A DNA stretch of 64,000 nt from Rhodospirillales bacterium. Its GTDB lineage: Bacteria; Pseudomonadota; Alphaproteobacteria; Rhodospirillales; Casp-alpha2. The stretch is from contig JABJGO010000049.1 in the NCBI GenBank assembly GCA_018662225.1, positions 1-64,000 of the forward strand, read 5' to 3'. Below the pieces are notes generated by a model. That model did no database searches and was not told the DNA's origin. It saw nothing but the letters and a program-made list of their open reading frames with translations. The translations under genes and the position numbers were made by a program. Positions 46,254-56,654 of this stretch are shown piece by piece (the stretch's first letter is position 1; each line of letters begins with the position of its first letter).

Positions 46254-47534
46254 ATGAAAGTTCTTGTCGTTGGTTCTGGTGGACGCGAGCACTCTTTGTG
46301 CTGGGCAATAGCCAAATCGCCCAAATGCAAACGGCTGTATGCGGCCCCCGGCAATCCCGGCATGGCCCAGATGGCCGAATGTGTCGCTATTTCCGTGGAT
46401 AAGCATGACGCCCTCGTTCAATTTGCCATGGACGAAGGCATCGAATTCGTTGTGGTCGGCCCGGAAGCCCCGCTGGTTGAGGGTTTGGTGGATAAGTTGG
46501 AAGCCGCGGGTATCAAGGCATTCGGCCCAAACAGTCGTGCCGCGATCCTTGAAGGATCAAAAGGATTTATGAAGGATCTGTGCGCCCGGTACTATATTCC
46601 GACCGCCGAATATCGCCGATTTGATGAACCCGATGCGGCGAAGGAATATATCTATTTGCATGATGTGCCGCTGGTGGTGAAGGCTGATGGCTTGGCTGCG
46701 GGCAAAGGTGTGATTATTTGCCGTAACAAACACGAAGCCAACGCGGCCATTGATCACGTGATGACGGAACTGGCATTTGGTGAACAGGCCGGTGCCGAAG
46801 TGGTTATCGAAGAATTTCTTGTGGGTGAGGAGGCCAGCTTTTTTGCTCTGGTGGATGGCGAGAACGCTGTCCCCATGATTGCGGCCCAGGACCATAAGCA
46901 GGTTTTTGATGGTGACGAAGGCCCCAATACAGGCGGTATGGGCGCCTATTCACCGGCCCCGGTGGTGGATCAAGCCATGACGGACCGGATCATGGCCGAC
47001 ATTATCCTGCCCACGGCCAAAGGTATGGTTGCCGAAGGCCGTCCTTACAAAGGGGTGCTATTCGCCGGGTTGATGATCACAGGGGATGGGCCCAAGCTAA
47101 TTGAGCATAACGTGCGGTTCGGTGACCCGGAATGTCAGGTCATGATGATGCGGCTTAAATCCGATATGCTTGAAGCCTTGTTGGCTTGCGCTGAGGGCCG
47201 CCTGAATAAGCTTAAACTGAAATGGCATGATGATGCAGCGCTGGCTGTTGTCATGGCCAGCAATGGCTATCCGGGGACCTACGAAAAAGGCAGCGTTATA
47301 CACGGCATTGATAAGGCTGAAGAGATCGAAAATGCAGTTGTATTCCATGCCGGCACTGACCGGGAGAATGGCGACTTGATCGCGACCGGGGGACGAGTAT
47401 TAGGCGTCTGCGGGTTGGCAGGCACCGTGGCCAAGGCCAAAACCCTGGCCTACAAGGCGGTTGTAAAGATCGACTGGCCGGGCGGATTTTGTCGCAGCGA
47501 CATCGGATGGAAAGCCATCAAGAGAAAGAAATAG
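46254..47534 (+). CDS. purD: Phosphoribosylamine-glycine ligase
   Basis: A 426-residue ATP-grasp enzyme of purine synthesis: phosphoribosylamine plus glycine to GAR. KVLVVGSGGREHSLCWAI begins the N-domain, VVVGPEAPLVEGLVD follows, the grasp region has PLVVKADGLAAGKGVIIC, and GDEGPNTGGMGAYSPAP and EHNVRFGDPECQ mark the catalytic end. GAGGGA precedes the ATG at 46254. It is followed after ten bases by the DUF1244 gene. Confidence 0.97.
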   Translation: MKVLVVGSGGREHSLCWAIAKSPKCKRLYAAPGNPGMAQMAECVAISVDKHDALVQFAMDEGIEFVVVGPEAPLVEGLVDKLEAAGIKAFGPNSRAAILEGSKGFMKDLCARYYIPTAEYRRFDEPDAAKEYIYLHDVPLVVKADGLAAGKGVIICRNKHEANAAIDHVMTELAFGEQAGAEVVIEEFLVGEEASFFALVDGENAVPMIAAQDHKQVFDGDEGPNTGGMGAYSPAPVVDQAMTDRIMADIILPTAKGMVAEGRPYKGVLFAGLMITGDGPKLIEHNVRFGDPECQVMMMRLKSDMLEALLACAEGRLNKLKLKWHDDAALAVVMASNGYPGTYEKGSVIHGIDKAEEIENAVVFHAGTDRENGDLIATGGRVLGVCGLAGTVAKAKTLAYKAVVKIDWPGGFCRSDIGWKAIKRKK

Positions 47535-47544
47535 GAGCACTGTT

Positions 47545-47862
47545 ATGGATGATCAAACACGATTGGAACTTGAAGCCGCGGCATTTCGCGGACTGGTCGC
47601 GCACCTGCAAAAACGCAAGGATGTTCAGAACATCGATATCATGAATTTGGCGGGATTCTGCCGAAACTGCCTGTCAAAATGGTACATTGCCGCCGCCAAT
47701 GAACGGGGTGAAGAGGTCAGCTACGATGAAGCCCGCGAAATGGTCTATGGCATGACCTACGATGAGTGGAAATCAAACCATCAGGGCCCGGCTAACGAAG
47801 AACAGAAACGCCTGTTCGAAGAAACCAAGCCCCTACACGCCGAGATCAGCGGCCATAATTAA
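47545..47862 (+). CDS. DUF1244 protein
   Basis: A 105-residue protein of the DUF1244 family, common in alphaproteobacteria. The conserved core reads MNLAGFCRNCLSKWYIAAANERG, then EVSYDEAREMVYGMTYDEWK. Structures of this family are small helical bundles with a Cys pair (FCRNCLSKW) of unknown function. AGGAGC is a good ribosome binding site before ATG 47545. It is probably co-transcribed with purD and converges with tadA. Confidence 0.85.
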   Translation: MDDQTRLELEAAAFRGLVAHLQKRKDVQNIDIMNLAGFCRNCLSKWYIAAANERGEEVSYDEAREMVYGMTYDEWKSNHQGPANEEQKRLFEETKPLHAEISGHN

Positions 47863-47865
47863 GCT

Positions 47866-48312
47866 CTAGCGTCGGGCCTTGAAGAAATCCTTCAGGATGG
47901 TTGATGCTTCTTCTTCCGCCATGCCGCCGTAGACCTCCGGTGCGTGGTGGCAGGTGGGCTGGCGGAATATTTGCGGCCCGTGATCGACACCACCGCCTTT
48001 TGGGTCATAGGCGGCGAAATAAACCCGGCGCAGGCGGGCATTTGAAATCGCCGTGGCGCACATGGCGCAGGGCTCCAGCGTCACATATAAATCGCATTGT
48101 TCCAGCCGAGGCGAGCCTTGCGCGGCGCATGCTTCGCGGATCACCAGCATTTCGGCATGGGCGGTTGGATCGTTCAGGTCTTCGGTTCGGTTGCCGTCCT
48201 GGGCCAGAATCTGACCGGACCTGGAATCGACGATAATCGCGCCCACCGGCACCTCGCCCCGGCTCATCGCTTCCCGGGCCTCGCTTAGCGCTATTTCCAT
48301 GAAATCTGTCAT
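47866..48312 (-). CDS. tadA: tRNA-adenosine (A34) deaminase
   Basis: A 148-residue zinc deaminase that converts A34 to inosine in tRNA-Arg(ACG). The zinc and catalytic motifs are PTAHAEMLVIREA (His and the proton-shuttle Glu) and TLEPCAMCATAI (two Cys). I start at ATG 48312 (MTDFMEIALSEAREA, the usual length); the reading frame is open to 48642 but the added residues are low-complexity and antisense to rluB. The gene is divergent from rluB and converges with DUF1244. Confidence 0.95.
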   Translation of the reverse strand: MTDFMEIALSEAREAMSRGEVPVGAIIVDSRSGQILAQDGNRTEDLNDPTAHAEMLVIREACAAQGSPRLEQCDLYVTLEPCAMCATAISNARLRRVYFAAYDPKGGGVDHGPQIFRQPTCHHAPEVYGGMAEEEASTILKDFFKARR

Positions 48313-48412
48313 GTGAGCACCGTGCCCGGCAATGGAAACAGGGTCAAGTATAGCACCATGACAGGGGCATGATGACCTGTTATGGTCCGCGTCCCTTGAG
48401 GAGAATTTTTGA

Positions 48413-49180
48413 ATGAACAAGCGCGCCAATCCACCTAAAGACAGTACGCCGGAAAAAGGTGAGCGAATTGCCAAGGTCATGGCTCGCGCCGGTCTGTGTT
48501 CACGCCGGGAGGCTGAGCGATGGATCGAGGGTGGTCGCGTTGCTGTGGATGGTAACATCCTGGAATCGCCAGCTTTCACCGTCACCAGCGCCAACTCTAT
48601 TGCGGTCGATGGCAAAGTGATAGCAGGACGCACGGAAACCAAGCTGTGGCGTTATCACAAACCGCCGGGGTTGCTGGTCAGCAATAATGATCCGGAAGGC
48701 CGCCCCACCATCTTCGAGCGTTTACCACAGTACCTGCCACGTGTGGTTACGGTGGGCAGGCTTGATATGAATTCAGAAGGCCTGTTGTTGCTCACCAACG
48801 ATGGTGAGCTTGCCCGCTTTATGGAACGGCCTGACACCGGTTGGGTCAGACAGTACCGGGTTCGGGTCAATAGCCGGGTGAACGAGAAATCGCTGGAAAA
48901 GCTGGCGAAGGGCATCACGGTATCGGGTATCCGGTATGGCTCGATCAAGGCGTCGCTGGACCGTCAACAAGGTGCCAATGCGTGGCTGAACATGTCGCTG
49001 ACCGAGGGCAAAAACCGGGAAATCCGGAAAGTTCTTGAACATATGGATATGCCCGTATCACGACTGATCCGCGTAACCTATGGCCCGTTTCAGCTGGGTA
49101 AAATGGAACGGGGTCAGGTGGAAGAAACAGGCCGACGCATGCTGAAAGACAGCGTGCCCAAAGATTTCGACTTGGGCTAA
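48413..49180 (+). CDS. rluB: 23S rRNA pseudouridine synthase, RsuA/RluB type
   Basis: A 255-residue pseudouridine synthase. An N-terminal S4 domain (ERIAKVMARAGLCSRREAERWIEGGRV) is followed by the catalytic motif GRLDMNSEGLLLLTNDGEL with nucleophile Asp118. RluB modifies U2605 of 23S rRNA; without a search RsuA or RluE remain possible. GAGGAG lies eight bases before the ATG. rsmD follows after three bases, forming an rRNA-modification pair. Confidence 0.88.
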   Translation: MNKRANPPKDSTPEKGERIAKVMARAGLCSRREAERWIEGGRVAVDGNILESPAFTVTSANSIAVDGKVIAGRTETKLWRYHKPPGLLVSNNDPEGRPTIFERLPQYLPRVVTVGRLDMNSEGLLLLTNDGELARFMERPDTGWVRQYRVRVNSRVNEKSLEKLAKGITVSGIRYGSIKASLDRQQGANAWLNMSLTEGKNREIRKVLEHMDMPVSRLIRVTYGPFQLGKMERGQVEETGRRMLKDSVPKDFDLG

Positions 49181-49183
49181 CTC

Positions 49184-49747
49184 ATGCGTATCGTGGGCGG
49201 CAATTTAAAAGGACGAACCATCAAGGCACCGGCGGGCGCTGACGTGCGGCCCACGTCGGACCGGGCACGGGAATCCTTGTTCAATGTGTTGCTCAATGGG
49301 CGTAATGCCATTGACTTGAATGGCGCCAGGGTTCTGGACGTGTTTGCCGGTACCGGCGCGCTGGGACTGGAGGCGCTGTCACGTGGAGCGGCGCATGCTG
49401 TGTTTGTGGATAACAACCGACCGTCCATCGCTTGTATCAAAGGCAATGCTGAAACCTTCAACGTCACAGGTGATATCAGCATTATAAGCGGCGATGCCCG
49501 CACGGTCGGAAAGCCTCCGCCTGTTCTGGGTGCGGGTGCGGATGTGGTTTTTCTGGACCCGCCCTATAAACAGGATCTGGTAATACCCAGTCTGGAGCGA
49601 TTGGTGGATCAGGGCTGGGTTAGCGCTGATTGTATGGTTATCGCAGAAACCGAAGCGGATTATGAATTGCCACGGGTAGCAGGATTTGATGACGTGGATA
49701 GCCGCAAGTACGGTGCGGCGCGCATAACATTCCTACGCCGCGTCTAG
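49184..49747 (+). CDS. rsmD: 16S rRNA (guanine-966-N2)-methyltransferase
   Basis: A 187-residue methyltransferase. It opens MRIVGGNLKGRTIKAPAGADVRPTSDRARESLFN, has the SAM motif VLDVFAGTGALGLEALSRGA and the catalytic FLDPPYKQ. It methylates G966 of 16S rRNA. It begins three bases after the rluB stop, and its own stop is the first three bases of the long inverted repeat shared with mutL. Confidence 0.95.
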   Translation: MRIVGGNLKGRTIKAPAGADVRPTSDRARESLFNVLLNGRNAIDLNGARVLDVFAGTGALGLEALSRGAAHAVFVDNNRPSIACIKGNAETFNVTGDISIISGDARTVGKPPPVLGAGADVVFLDPPYKQDLVIPSLERLVDQGWVSADCMVIAETEADYELPRVAGFDDVDSRKYGAARITFLRRV

Positions 49748-49815
49748 AGCCTAGTCCTATCTTATAGGCTCATCTGCCGTCATCAAATGGGCCTATAAGA
49801 TAGGACTAGGCTCTA
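49745..49815. terminator. 29-bp inverted repeat between convergent rsmD and mutL
   Basis: The arms at 49745-49773 and 49787-49815 are identical palindromic partners over 29 bases apart from a single T/G pair (TAGAGCCTAGTCC... at the left). The loop is 13 bases. Each arm begins with the TAG stop of one gene: rsmD on the plus strand, mutL on the minus strand. No T-tract follows on either strand, so it is not a textbook terminator, though such a hairpin could end transcripts in both directions. It may instead be a genomic palindromic repeat (REP/MITE-like). Confidence 0.8.
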
Positions 49816-51633
49816 ACGGCGACCAAACAGCTTTTCAATATCGTGTAATTTCAATTCCACATAGGTAGGGCGGCCGTGGCTGCACTGACCGGAATGGGGG
49901 GTCGCTTCCATTTCACGCAATAGGGTGTTCATTTCGTCACCGTTCAGCAACCGCCCGGCGCGGATACTACTATGGCAGGCCATGGTGGCGCACACGTCGC
50001 CGAGGCTATCTTTCAGGGCCAGCGTTTCATCCGACTCGGCCAGATCATCGGCCAGATTGCGGATCAGGGATTTAATATCCATTTCACCCAGCAGGGCTGG
50101 TGTTTCGCGCACCACAATGGTGCCCGGTCCAAATTGTTCGATCACCAGGCCCAGTTCCGCCAGTTCATCGGCGCGGGCGATAAGTCGGTCCACGGAAGGT
50201 TCATCCAGATCGACCACCTCGGGGATCAGTAATCCCTGACGCGCCACACCGTCTTGTTCCAACGCATTTTTGATCCGTTCATGGACCAGGCGTTCATGGG
50301 CCGCATGTTGGTCCACAATGACGATACCATCGGCTGTCTGGGCGACCACATAGGTGGCGTGAAGCTGCGCCCGCGCGACGCCTAACGGGTATTCGGGCAT
50401 TTCCATTTCATGCACAACGCCATCGGCGTCCACATGTTCCATTGTCCGAGCTGTGGGTGTGGTGCTCAGGTGGGGCAGGGGTTGGTGATATTCTGTGCTG
50501 CGTTCAGCCAGCTGCGGGCTGTAAGAAGCGCCACCACCACTACCCCCAGGCCACGATGCTAAACCGGAGCCGGGTCGGAATGCGCCGAGCGCCGAATTGG
50601 ATACGGTGGTGGAGGCCCGGTGTCCGGCATCCGCGAGGGCGTGTTTCAGGGCGCTAACGATCAGGCCGCGAACCAATCCAGCATCGCGAAAACGAACTTC
50701 GGTTTTGGCCGGGTGCACATTCACATCAACGGCCCCCGGTGGCACGTCTAGAAACAGTGCCACCATGGGATAGCGATCAGACGCCAGAAAATCTCGATAG
50801 GCACCGCGCAAAGCCCCAACCAGCAACTTGTCGCGCACCGGTCGACCGTTTACGAACAGGAATTGCATGGCCGCATTGCCCCGGTTCAGGGTTGGTAACG
50901 ATGCATAACCGGTCAGCTGTACATTCTCTCGCACAGCCTCAATGAGCATGGCATTGTCAGCAAATTCACGCCCCATGATGGCGGTGAGACGGTCCAGCCG
51001 CGCGGCAAACAATTCGCCCTGTTCCCGTCCCTGGGCCGGTGAAAGATTGATAACGGTGCGATTGCCGTCGGATAAGGTGAAGCCAATTTCGGGATGCGCC
51101 ATGGCCAGCCGATTGACGATTTCGACCGCATGGTTTTGCTCTGTTCGAGGCGTCTTCAAAAACTTGAGCCGGGCCGGTGTGGCGTAAAACAGATCGCGCA
51201 CCTCAACCCGGGTGCCCTTGGTACGGCCGGCGGGTTCAGGCCCTTTGCGCGTGCCGCCTTCAACGGAAAGCGCCCAGCCATCATTTGATCCATCGGCGCG
51301 CGATACGATACTCAGCCGCGCCACGCCACCGATTGAAGGCAGCGCCTCACCCCGAAAACCAAGCGTCGCAATATGGATCAGGTCATCATCGGGCAACTTG
51401 GATGTGGCGTGACGTTGTACACACAAGGCGATTTCATCACCCGACATACCGATCCCATCATCGTCGATTGAGATCAACGTCTGGCCACCATCGCGGATAA
51501 CAATATCAATGTTTCTGGCCCCGGCATCGATGCTGTTTTCCACCAGTTCCTTGACCACGGAGGCCGGTCGTTCGACAACCTCACCGGCGGCAATCCGATT
51601 GACCAGCGTTTCGGGTAACAGGCGAAGGGTCAT
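49813..51633 (-). CDS. mutL: DNA mismatch repair protein MutL
   Basis: A 606-residue mismatch repair protein. The N-terminal GHKL ATPase has [16 protein letters not shown] and [13 protein letters not shown]. The C-terminal domain contains [12 protein letters not shown], the DQHA(X)2E(X)4E endonuclease motif, so this MutL should nick DNA itself rather than rely on MutH. The ATG at 51633 overlaps the stop of pgi by four bases. A long inverted repeat lies at its 3' end. Confidence 0.96.
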   Translation of the reverse strand: MTLRLLPETLVNRIAAGEVVERPASVVKELVENSIDAGARNIDIVIRDGGQTLISIDDDGIGMSGDEIALCVQRHATSKLPDDDLIHIATLGFRGEALPSIGGVARLSIVSRADGSNDGWALSVEGGTRKGPEPAGRTKGTRVEVRDLFYATPARLKFLKTPRTEQNHAVEIVNRLAMAHPEIGFTLSDGNRTVINLSPAQGREQGELFAARLDRLTAIMGREFADNAMLIEAVRENVQLTGYASLPTLNRGNAAMQFLFVNGRPVRDKLLVGALRGAYRDFLASDRYPMVALFLDVPPGAVDVNVHPAKTEVRFRDAGLVRGLIVSALKHALADAGHRASTTVSNSALGAFRPGSGLASWPGGSGGGASYSPQLAERSTEYHQPLPHLSTTPTARTMEHVDADGVVHEMEMPEYPLGVARAQLHATYVVAQTADGIVIVDQHAAHERLVHERIKNALEQDGVARQGLLIPEVVDLDEPSVDRLIARADELAELGLVIEQFGPGTIVVRETPALLGEMDIKSLIRNLADDLAESDETLALKDSLGDVCATMACHSSIRAGRLLNGDEMNTLLREMEATPHSGQCSHGRPTYVELKLHDIEKLFGRR

Positions 51634-53237
51634 GGCTGTTGGCGGTTTTTCAGAAATCGATTGATGAGCCCGTTGGTGGATGAATCGTGGCGGGTTACCG
51701 TACCACCATGGGTGAAATCATCCATGATGGTGCCGGCTAACTGCTTGCCCAGTTCAACACCCCACTGATCAAACGGGTTGATGCCCCAAACAACACTCTG
51801 CGTAAAAACCTTGTGTTCATATAACGCCAACAGCATGCCCAGGTTTTCTGGATTTAACGATTCTAGCAAAATAGTCGTGCTGGGCCGATTGCCTGGACAG
51901 ACCCGTTCCTCGTGGCCTTCATCATCCGGCGCTTTCCAGCCCAGCATCAGGGCTTCAGACTGAGCAAACAGATTGGCCAGCAGGTGATGATGGTGGATGC
52001 CGCTACCATGGTCATTGCGCAGGCAGCCGATGAAATCAGCCGATACGGGTCGTGTACCCTGATGAACGGCTTGAAAGAACGTGTGCTGTGCATCGGTACC
52101 GGACATGCCGAAAATGATGGGGGCTGTGTCCCATTCCAGCGGGTGACCGCCCCGATCAACGCTTTTACCCGTGCTTTCCATTTCAAGTTGTTGAATATGT
52201 GATGGTAGACCATCCAGCCGGTCGTCGTAGGGCAATACGGCATGGGCAGACATGCCTTGATAATTGGCATTCCAGATACCGACCAGGGCGAGCAAGACCG
52301 GTATGTTGCTTTCCAGCGGTGCCGATCTGAAATGCTCATCCATGCAACGGGCGCCATCCAGAAAGCGATTGAACCGGTCCATGCCGGCGCTCAGCGCGAT
52401 CGGCAGACCCACAGCAGACCATAGTGAGAATCGGCCGCCAATCCAGGGCCAGAATGCCAGAACGTTGTCGTCAGTAATGCCGAACTTCTGCGCCCTGTCT
52501 GGTCTGGCCGTCACGGCGACAAGATGGCGATGTATTTCGTCTTCGGGCAAGCTATCCAACAACCAGAACTTGGTCGTTTCGGCATTGGTCAGCGTTTCCA
52601 GCGTGGTGAAGCTTTTGGAGACAATGATCACGAGCGTCGTTGCCCGGTTCAGACCTCGCAAGGTCGGCATCAAGGCGGCCGCATCCACATTGGATACAAA
52701 ATGAATGTTTGGCCCTAAATCGTCATGCGATCCCAAGGCATGAACCGCTGTGGCCGGGCCTAGAATCGATCCGCCGATACCGATGTGAATAACATCTGTT
52801 ATCGGCTTTCCTGTGGCCCCTAACCACCGGCCATCGCGTATACGGTCAACCATATCGGTCATTTGGTGATGGCTACGCGCGACGGCCTCACGAATATTCT
52901 CGCCGTCAACCATCAGGGCCGGACCCGATGGATCACGTAGGGCCACGTGCAGAGCCGGGCGGTTCTCAGACGTATTCACGATGCCACCCTCAAACATCTT
53001 GTCGCGCCAGGATTCTAGCCCAACACCGTGGGCCAAACTAATAAGCGTACTCAGAACGTCGTTATCAATTTGGTTTTTCGAGAAATCGACGAACAGACCC
53101 TCAAGCGTGTGAGAAAATCGATCGAATCGTTCCGGGTCTTCGTCAAACAGGCTTGTAGTGCGCACGTGGCTCAGGCGCTTTGCGTGTTCAACAAGCAAAT
53201 CCCGGTTCGATTGTGCGCTGGTGCTTTTATGATGCAT
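51630..53237 (-). CDS. pgi: Glucose-6-phosphate isomerase
   Basis: A 535-residue enzyme interconverting glucose-6-phosphate and fructose-6-phosphate. [22 protein letters not shown] and [20 protein letters not shown] form the sugar-phosphate site; [16 protein letters not shown] is the family signature and [15 protein letters not shown] and [15 protein letters not shown] complete the active site. The gene is cotranscribed with mutL (four-base overlap). Confidence 0.97.
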   Translation of the reverse strand: MHHKSTSAQSNRDLLVEHAKRLSHVRTTSLFDEDPERFDRFSHTLEGLFVDFSKNQIDNDVLSTLISLAHGVGLESWRDKMFEGGIVNTSENRPALHVALRDPSGPALMVDGENIREAVARSHHQMTDMVDRIRDGRWLGATGKPITDVIHIGIGGSILGPATAVHALGSHDDLGPNIHFVSNVDAAALMPTLRGLNRATTLVIIVSKSFTTLETLTNAETTKFWLLDSLPEDEIHRHLVAVTARPDRAQKFGITDDNVLAFWPWIGGRFSLWSAVGLPIALSAGMDRFNRFLDGARCMDEHFRSAPLESNIPVLLALVGIWNANYQGMSAHAVLPYDDRLDGLPSHIQQLEMESTGKSVDRGGHPLEWDTAPIIFGMSGTDAQHTFFQAVHQGTRPVSADFIGCLRNDHGSGIHHHHLLANLFAQSEALMLGWKAPDDEGHEERVCPGNRPSTTILLESLNPENLGMLLALYEHKVFTQSVVWGINPFDQWGVELGKQLAGTIMDDFTHGGTVTRHDSSTNGLINRFLKNRQQP

Positions 53238-53304
53238 TCAAGAAAACTAGCAGAACGAACCTTTGGCAACCACCCCGTGCGCCAAGTGGTTAAAACAAGC
53301 GGGT

Positions 53305-54624
53305 TTATTGACTATCATCAAGGCCTGCCGGTTGCCCAACCACCACAAATGTAAGCGAATCGGGGTTCAGTAACTGTCGTGCGACCCGGTTAACATCGGC
53401 GAGGGTTACCTGCTCGATATAACTGTTACGGCGTTCAAAATAGGTCGAACCCAGGTCTTCCATTTGAATGCCCAGCAACATGTTGGCAATGGCACCGTTG
53501 GATGAGAACCGTAAGGGATATGATCCCGTCAGATAGGTTTTAGCATTTTCCAGCTCTGTGGTGGACAATCCGTTGCTCGCGGCCAGCCGCCATTGATCCC
53601 GAATGACGCTAATGGTCTCAGGCACTCGCTCATTTGCCGTACCTGCCCCACCGACGATCAGCGCGGCATGATCATAGGGCGACAGGTAGCTGTAGGCGGA
53701 ATAAGCCAGCCCGCGTTTTTCGCGAACTTCGTTATATAGCCGTGAGGTAAGCCCGCCACCGCCCAGCACATAGTTCAAAACGTAGGCCGCATAGAAATCC
53801 GGATGCGCGCGATCAAGCCCTTGTTGGGCAAAGATTACCGCACTTTGCGGTACCGCCAGATCGGTTACGTAAACAGTGCCATCCAGACTTGCATCGGCCT
53901 GTGGCAATGCCCACGCACCGGACTGTTCAGGCAGGCCTCCAAAAATATCATCCAGAACCTGTTTCAGTTCACTGGCCGTGATGTCACCGGTGACACCAAT
54001 ATACAAATTGTTCCGGGCAAAACGGCGAGAAACGAAATCCCGCATGGCACCAGCGGTGATGGCAGAAACGCTTTCTGTCGTGCCATCGCTGGCTTTGGCG
54101 TAGGCGTGCCCGGTAAATAATTTCCTGAACAGGGCTTCACCAGCAATGCTATCCGGGTCCTGTGATTTTTGTCGAAGGTTGGCCAGTATCTGGCTGCGGA
54201 TGCGTTCTACAGGCTCGTCATCAAAGCGGGGTTCTGTCAGGGCCAGCCGCAGCATCTGAAAGGCTTCGGCTTTGTTCTGACTTAAGGTTGTGAGGGTGCC
54301 ACGAAAGGTATCCATACCCGAACTGAAGCTTAAGCGGATGGACAAGTCTTCCAGCTGGCCCTGAAACGCCTGGCTATCCATGTCACCGGCACCTTCATCG
54401 ATCAGGCCCGACACCATATTGGCCAGCCCTTCCACGCCATCCGGGTCGAGCGCGCTGCCCCCCCGAAAAGCGATGCGGAAGGCAATGATAGGGTTGGCAT
54501 GATCTTCAACCAGTAACGCCTTGATGCCCGTGGGGCTGACGATTTCCTGTACTTCTACGGCCTTTGCCGGCGTGGCGTTGCTGATCAGCATGGCGGTGAG
54601 GATAAAAGCAAATAGCCTATTCAT
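53305..54624 (-). CDS. M16-family peptidase, non-catalytic partner
   Basis: A 439-residue exported M16B protein. A signal peptide begins the protein (NRLFAFILTAMLISNATPAKA). The position of the zinc motif has no HxxEH (it reads GLANMVSGLIDEG), while the substrate-gripping Arg/Tyr pair is present in LTSRLYNEVREKRGLAYS. This is the usual non-catalytic half of a periplasmic heterodimer. I start at ATG 54624, overlapping the stop of the upstream catalytic gene by eight bases; the open frame upstream to 54828 lies inside that gene. Confidence 0.9.
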   Translation of the reverse strand: MNRLFAFILTAMLISNATPAKAVEVQEIVSPTGIKALLVEDHANPIIAFRIAFRGGSALDPDGVEGLANMVSGLIDEGAGDMDSQAFQGQLEDLSIRLSFSSGMDTFRGTLTTLSQNKAEAFQMLRLALTEPRFDDEPVERIRSQILANLRQKSQDPDSIAGEALFRKLFTGHAYAKASDGTTESVSAITAGAMRDFVSRRFARNNLYIGVTGDITASELKQVLDDIFGGLPEQSGAWALPQADASLDGTVYVTDLAVPQSAVIFAQQGLDRAHPDFYAAYVLNYVLGGGGLTSRLYNEVREKRGLAYSAYSYLSPYDHAALIVGGAGTANERVPETISVIRDQWRLAASNGLSTTELENAKTYLTGSYPLRFSSNGAIANMLLGIQMEDLGSTYFERRNSYIEQVTLADVNRVARQLLNPDSLTFVVVGQPAGLDDSQ

Positions 54625-55996
54625 TGGGCAACTCACTGGACAATAACTTTGCTGACACCGAATTGTTCTTGTTGAATACGAATCCGGCGGCTTTTTGTAC
54701 GTCTGCCAACGCCACTTGCGCAATACGGTCGGGCCAGGATTCCACGTCTTCAATGGTTTGGCCGGATGTGAGTGCCGCACCCAGGACCCTTGGTGCAGTG
54801 GATAGAGAATCGCGTGCATAAATAGCACTGGCCATCATGGATCGCACCGACCGGCTCAATTCATCTTCGGATATGCCCTGGTCGATGACCTTGCTCACTT
54901 CGGCTTCCACCGCCGCAATAAGGGTCGCAAATTCAACGCCGGGTTGGGGGCTGGCATATACAGAGAACCGCCCCGGCCCCAGATTGCCGGGATCGTAGTA
55001 GGCACCCGCGCTAATCGCTAATTTCTGCTCAATCACCAGGGATCGGTACAAGCGACTGGTCGCACCGCCGCCCAACACATCAGCCAGGATTTCCAAAGGA
55101 TAGGCCTGTGACGTATCACCGGTTACATAGCTTGGTGCCAGATAGACCTGTTGCCATGACGGTTGGCGTACGCGGGCATCCCGATAGGTGACGTAGCGTT
55201 CTGCGCGGTGTGGCGGCTCGGTTGGTCGCGCCCGTGCAGGCGTCGCGGCCACTGGAATAGTCCCATAGTATTGTTCGGCCAACGGCTGTAACTCGGCAGC
55301 AGAAATATCACCAGCAACGATGAGGATCGCATTATTGGGCGCGTACCAGCGGCGGTAGAAGCCAATAATGGCGTCTTGATCCAACTGCTGAATTTCGTGT
55401 TCCCAGCCGATAATAGGACGTCGGTAGGGGTGGTTGAGGAACAATGCCGCGTTGACCTGTTCACGTAACAGGGCGGACGGGTTATTGTCTGTTCTTGACC
55501 GGCGTTCTTCCAGAACCACCAGACGCTCCGTATCGATGTCTTCGCTGGATAAAACCAGATTGGTCATGCGATCGGCTTCCATCCCCATCACAAGTTCCAG
55601 CCGGTCACGGGCAACGGTTTGAAAGTATCCGGTGTAGTCGTATGAGGTGAATGCATTTTCCTGGCCGCCATTTCGGGCCAGAATTTTTGAAAATTCGCCA
55701 TTCGGGTACGACGGCGTGCCCTTGAACATCAGGTGTTCCAGAAAATGCGCCACACCGGATTCGCCCGGGCCTTCATCTGCGGCACCGACTTTGTACCAAA
55801 CCATATGGGTGACAACGGGGACGCGAGGGTTGGAGACCACAACCACCTGCATGCCGTTATCCAGCATGAAGGTCTCAGGGCTGAATACGGTGGCTGAGGC
55901 GGTTTGCGTGAACAAGACCAGCCCGGCAATGACGCCCAAGACGAAGCCGATAAGATTACGCCCGCGGGCTATTTTCTGGTGTGCTGATTTCCACAT
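54617..55996 (-). CDS. M16-family zinc metallopeptidase, catalytic subunit
   Basis: A 459-residue periplasmic M16B protease. The catalytic motif is HFLEH (His84 to His88) in GESGVAHFLEHLMFKGT. An N-terminal signal or anchor spans LIGFVLGVIAGLVLFTQTASA. It pairs with the non-catalytic subunit encoded directly downstream and should degrade peptides in the periplasm. In alphaproteobacteria this pair regularly follows lspA and bamF. Confidence 0.93.
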   Translation of the reverse strand: MWKSAHQKIARGRNLIGFVLGVIAGLVLFTQTASATVFSPETFMLDNGMQVVVVSNPRVPVVTHMVWYKVGAADEGPGESGVAHFLEHLMFKGTPSYPNGEFSKILARNGGQENAFTSYDYTGYFQTVARDRLELVMGMEADRMTNLVLSSEDIDTERLVVLEERRSRTDNNPSALLREQVNAALFLNHPYRRPIIGWEHEIQQLDQDAIIGFYRRWYAPNNAILIVAGDISAAELQPLAEQYYGTIPVAATPARARPTEPPHRAERYVTYRDARVRQPSWQQVYLAPSYVTGDTSQAYPLEILADVLGGGATSRLYRSLVIEQKLAISAGAYYDPGNLGPGRFSVYASPQPGVEFATLIAAVEAEVSKVIDQGISEDELSRSVRSMMASAIYARDSLSTAPRVLGAALTSGQTIEDVESWPDRIAQVALADVQKAAGFVFNKNNSVSAKLLSSELPNE

Positions 55997-56099
55997 GATC
56001 CGGACGGTAGGCTGCTATATTGTTTTGGTGAAAGTTTGATCAGGGTGTCCCCACAATGCAGCAAAATTATGGCAAGGCAGCAGGGGGCAGATGGCAGTT

Positions 56100-56654
56100 C
56101 TATTCGAACAGGCCTTCCAGAACGCCATCCTGTTTTTTCTTGATCGTGGGTACTTCGCCGGTATTGATGGGTTGGCCCAAAGCCTGATTTTCCTGAATCC
56201 GCTTTGTTTCTTCATCTGCATCAACGGCAGATCCGTATTCAGTGGGCGTCTGCCAGAAAATAATGGATTCCATTACCGTTTGGTCTTCTTGTGCCAGGAC
56301 AGATGATTCCTGATTGATCAGTTGGCGAATAGACGGGTCGGCATCGTTGGCACCGGTATTCTGCAACAAGGCCTGAATGCCCGGTGTTGTTGGTTGCGCG
56401 GTGCCACTTTGTGATGATGTGGTGCCCAGAATAGCTTGTTCCGCGATATCGCGCGGGTTCACGTCTTGCGGACGTTCACTGCCGGGGGTCGGTACGCTGA
56501 GGTTGTATTCCGGTGGTATGGTCAGGGGGGCGCGGGTATAGACCGCGAACTCATCCGGGGCCTGCTTGCTCGGGATCAGGGCCTCGCGAGCATTGGAGCA
56601 CGCGGTAACCGCGGCTACAGCAAATATTGAAACGATGATACGGGGTACGCTCAT
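56100..56654 (-). CDS. bamF: DUF3035 lipoprotein (BamF-like)
   Basis: A 184-residue lipoprotein. The signal peptide ends in a lipobox with Cys19 (AVTACSNA). The conserved DUF3035 core reads PDEFAVYTRAPLTIPPEYNL. In Caulobacter this lipoprotein is a subunit (BamF) of the outer-membrane beta-barrel assembly complex. Its ATG at 56654 overlaps the end of lspA by four bases, so it is translated right after the signal peptidase that would process it. GGAG is six bases upstream. Confidence 0.85.
   Translation of the reverse strand: MSVPRIIVSIFAVAAVTACSNAREALIPSKQAPDEFAVYTRAPLTIPPEYNLSVPTPGSERPQDVNPRDIAEQAILGTTSSQSGTAQPTTPGIQALLQNTGANDADPSIRQLINQESSVLAQEDQTVMESIIFWQTPTEYGSAVDADEETKRIQENQALGQPINTGEVPTIKKKQDGVLEGLFE

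Noticed and set aside
48313-48642. N-terminal extension of tadA
   Set aside because: The extra 110 residues are Ser/Arg/Pro-rich and antisense to the start of rluB; TadA proteins begin at MTDFMEIALSEA.
54625-54828. Longer start for the second M16 peptidase
   Set aside because: It would run backwards through the catalytic M16 gene and bury the signal peptide that starts at 54624.
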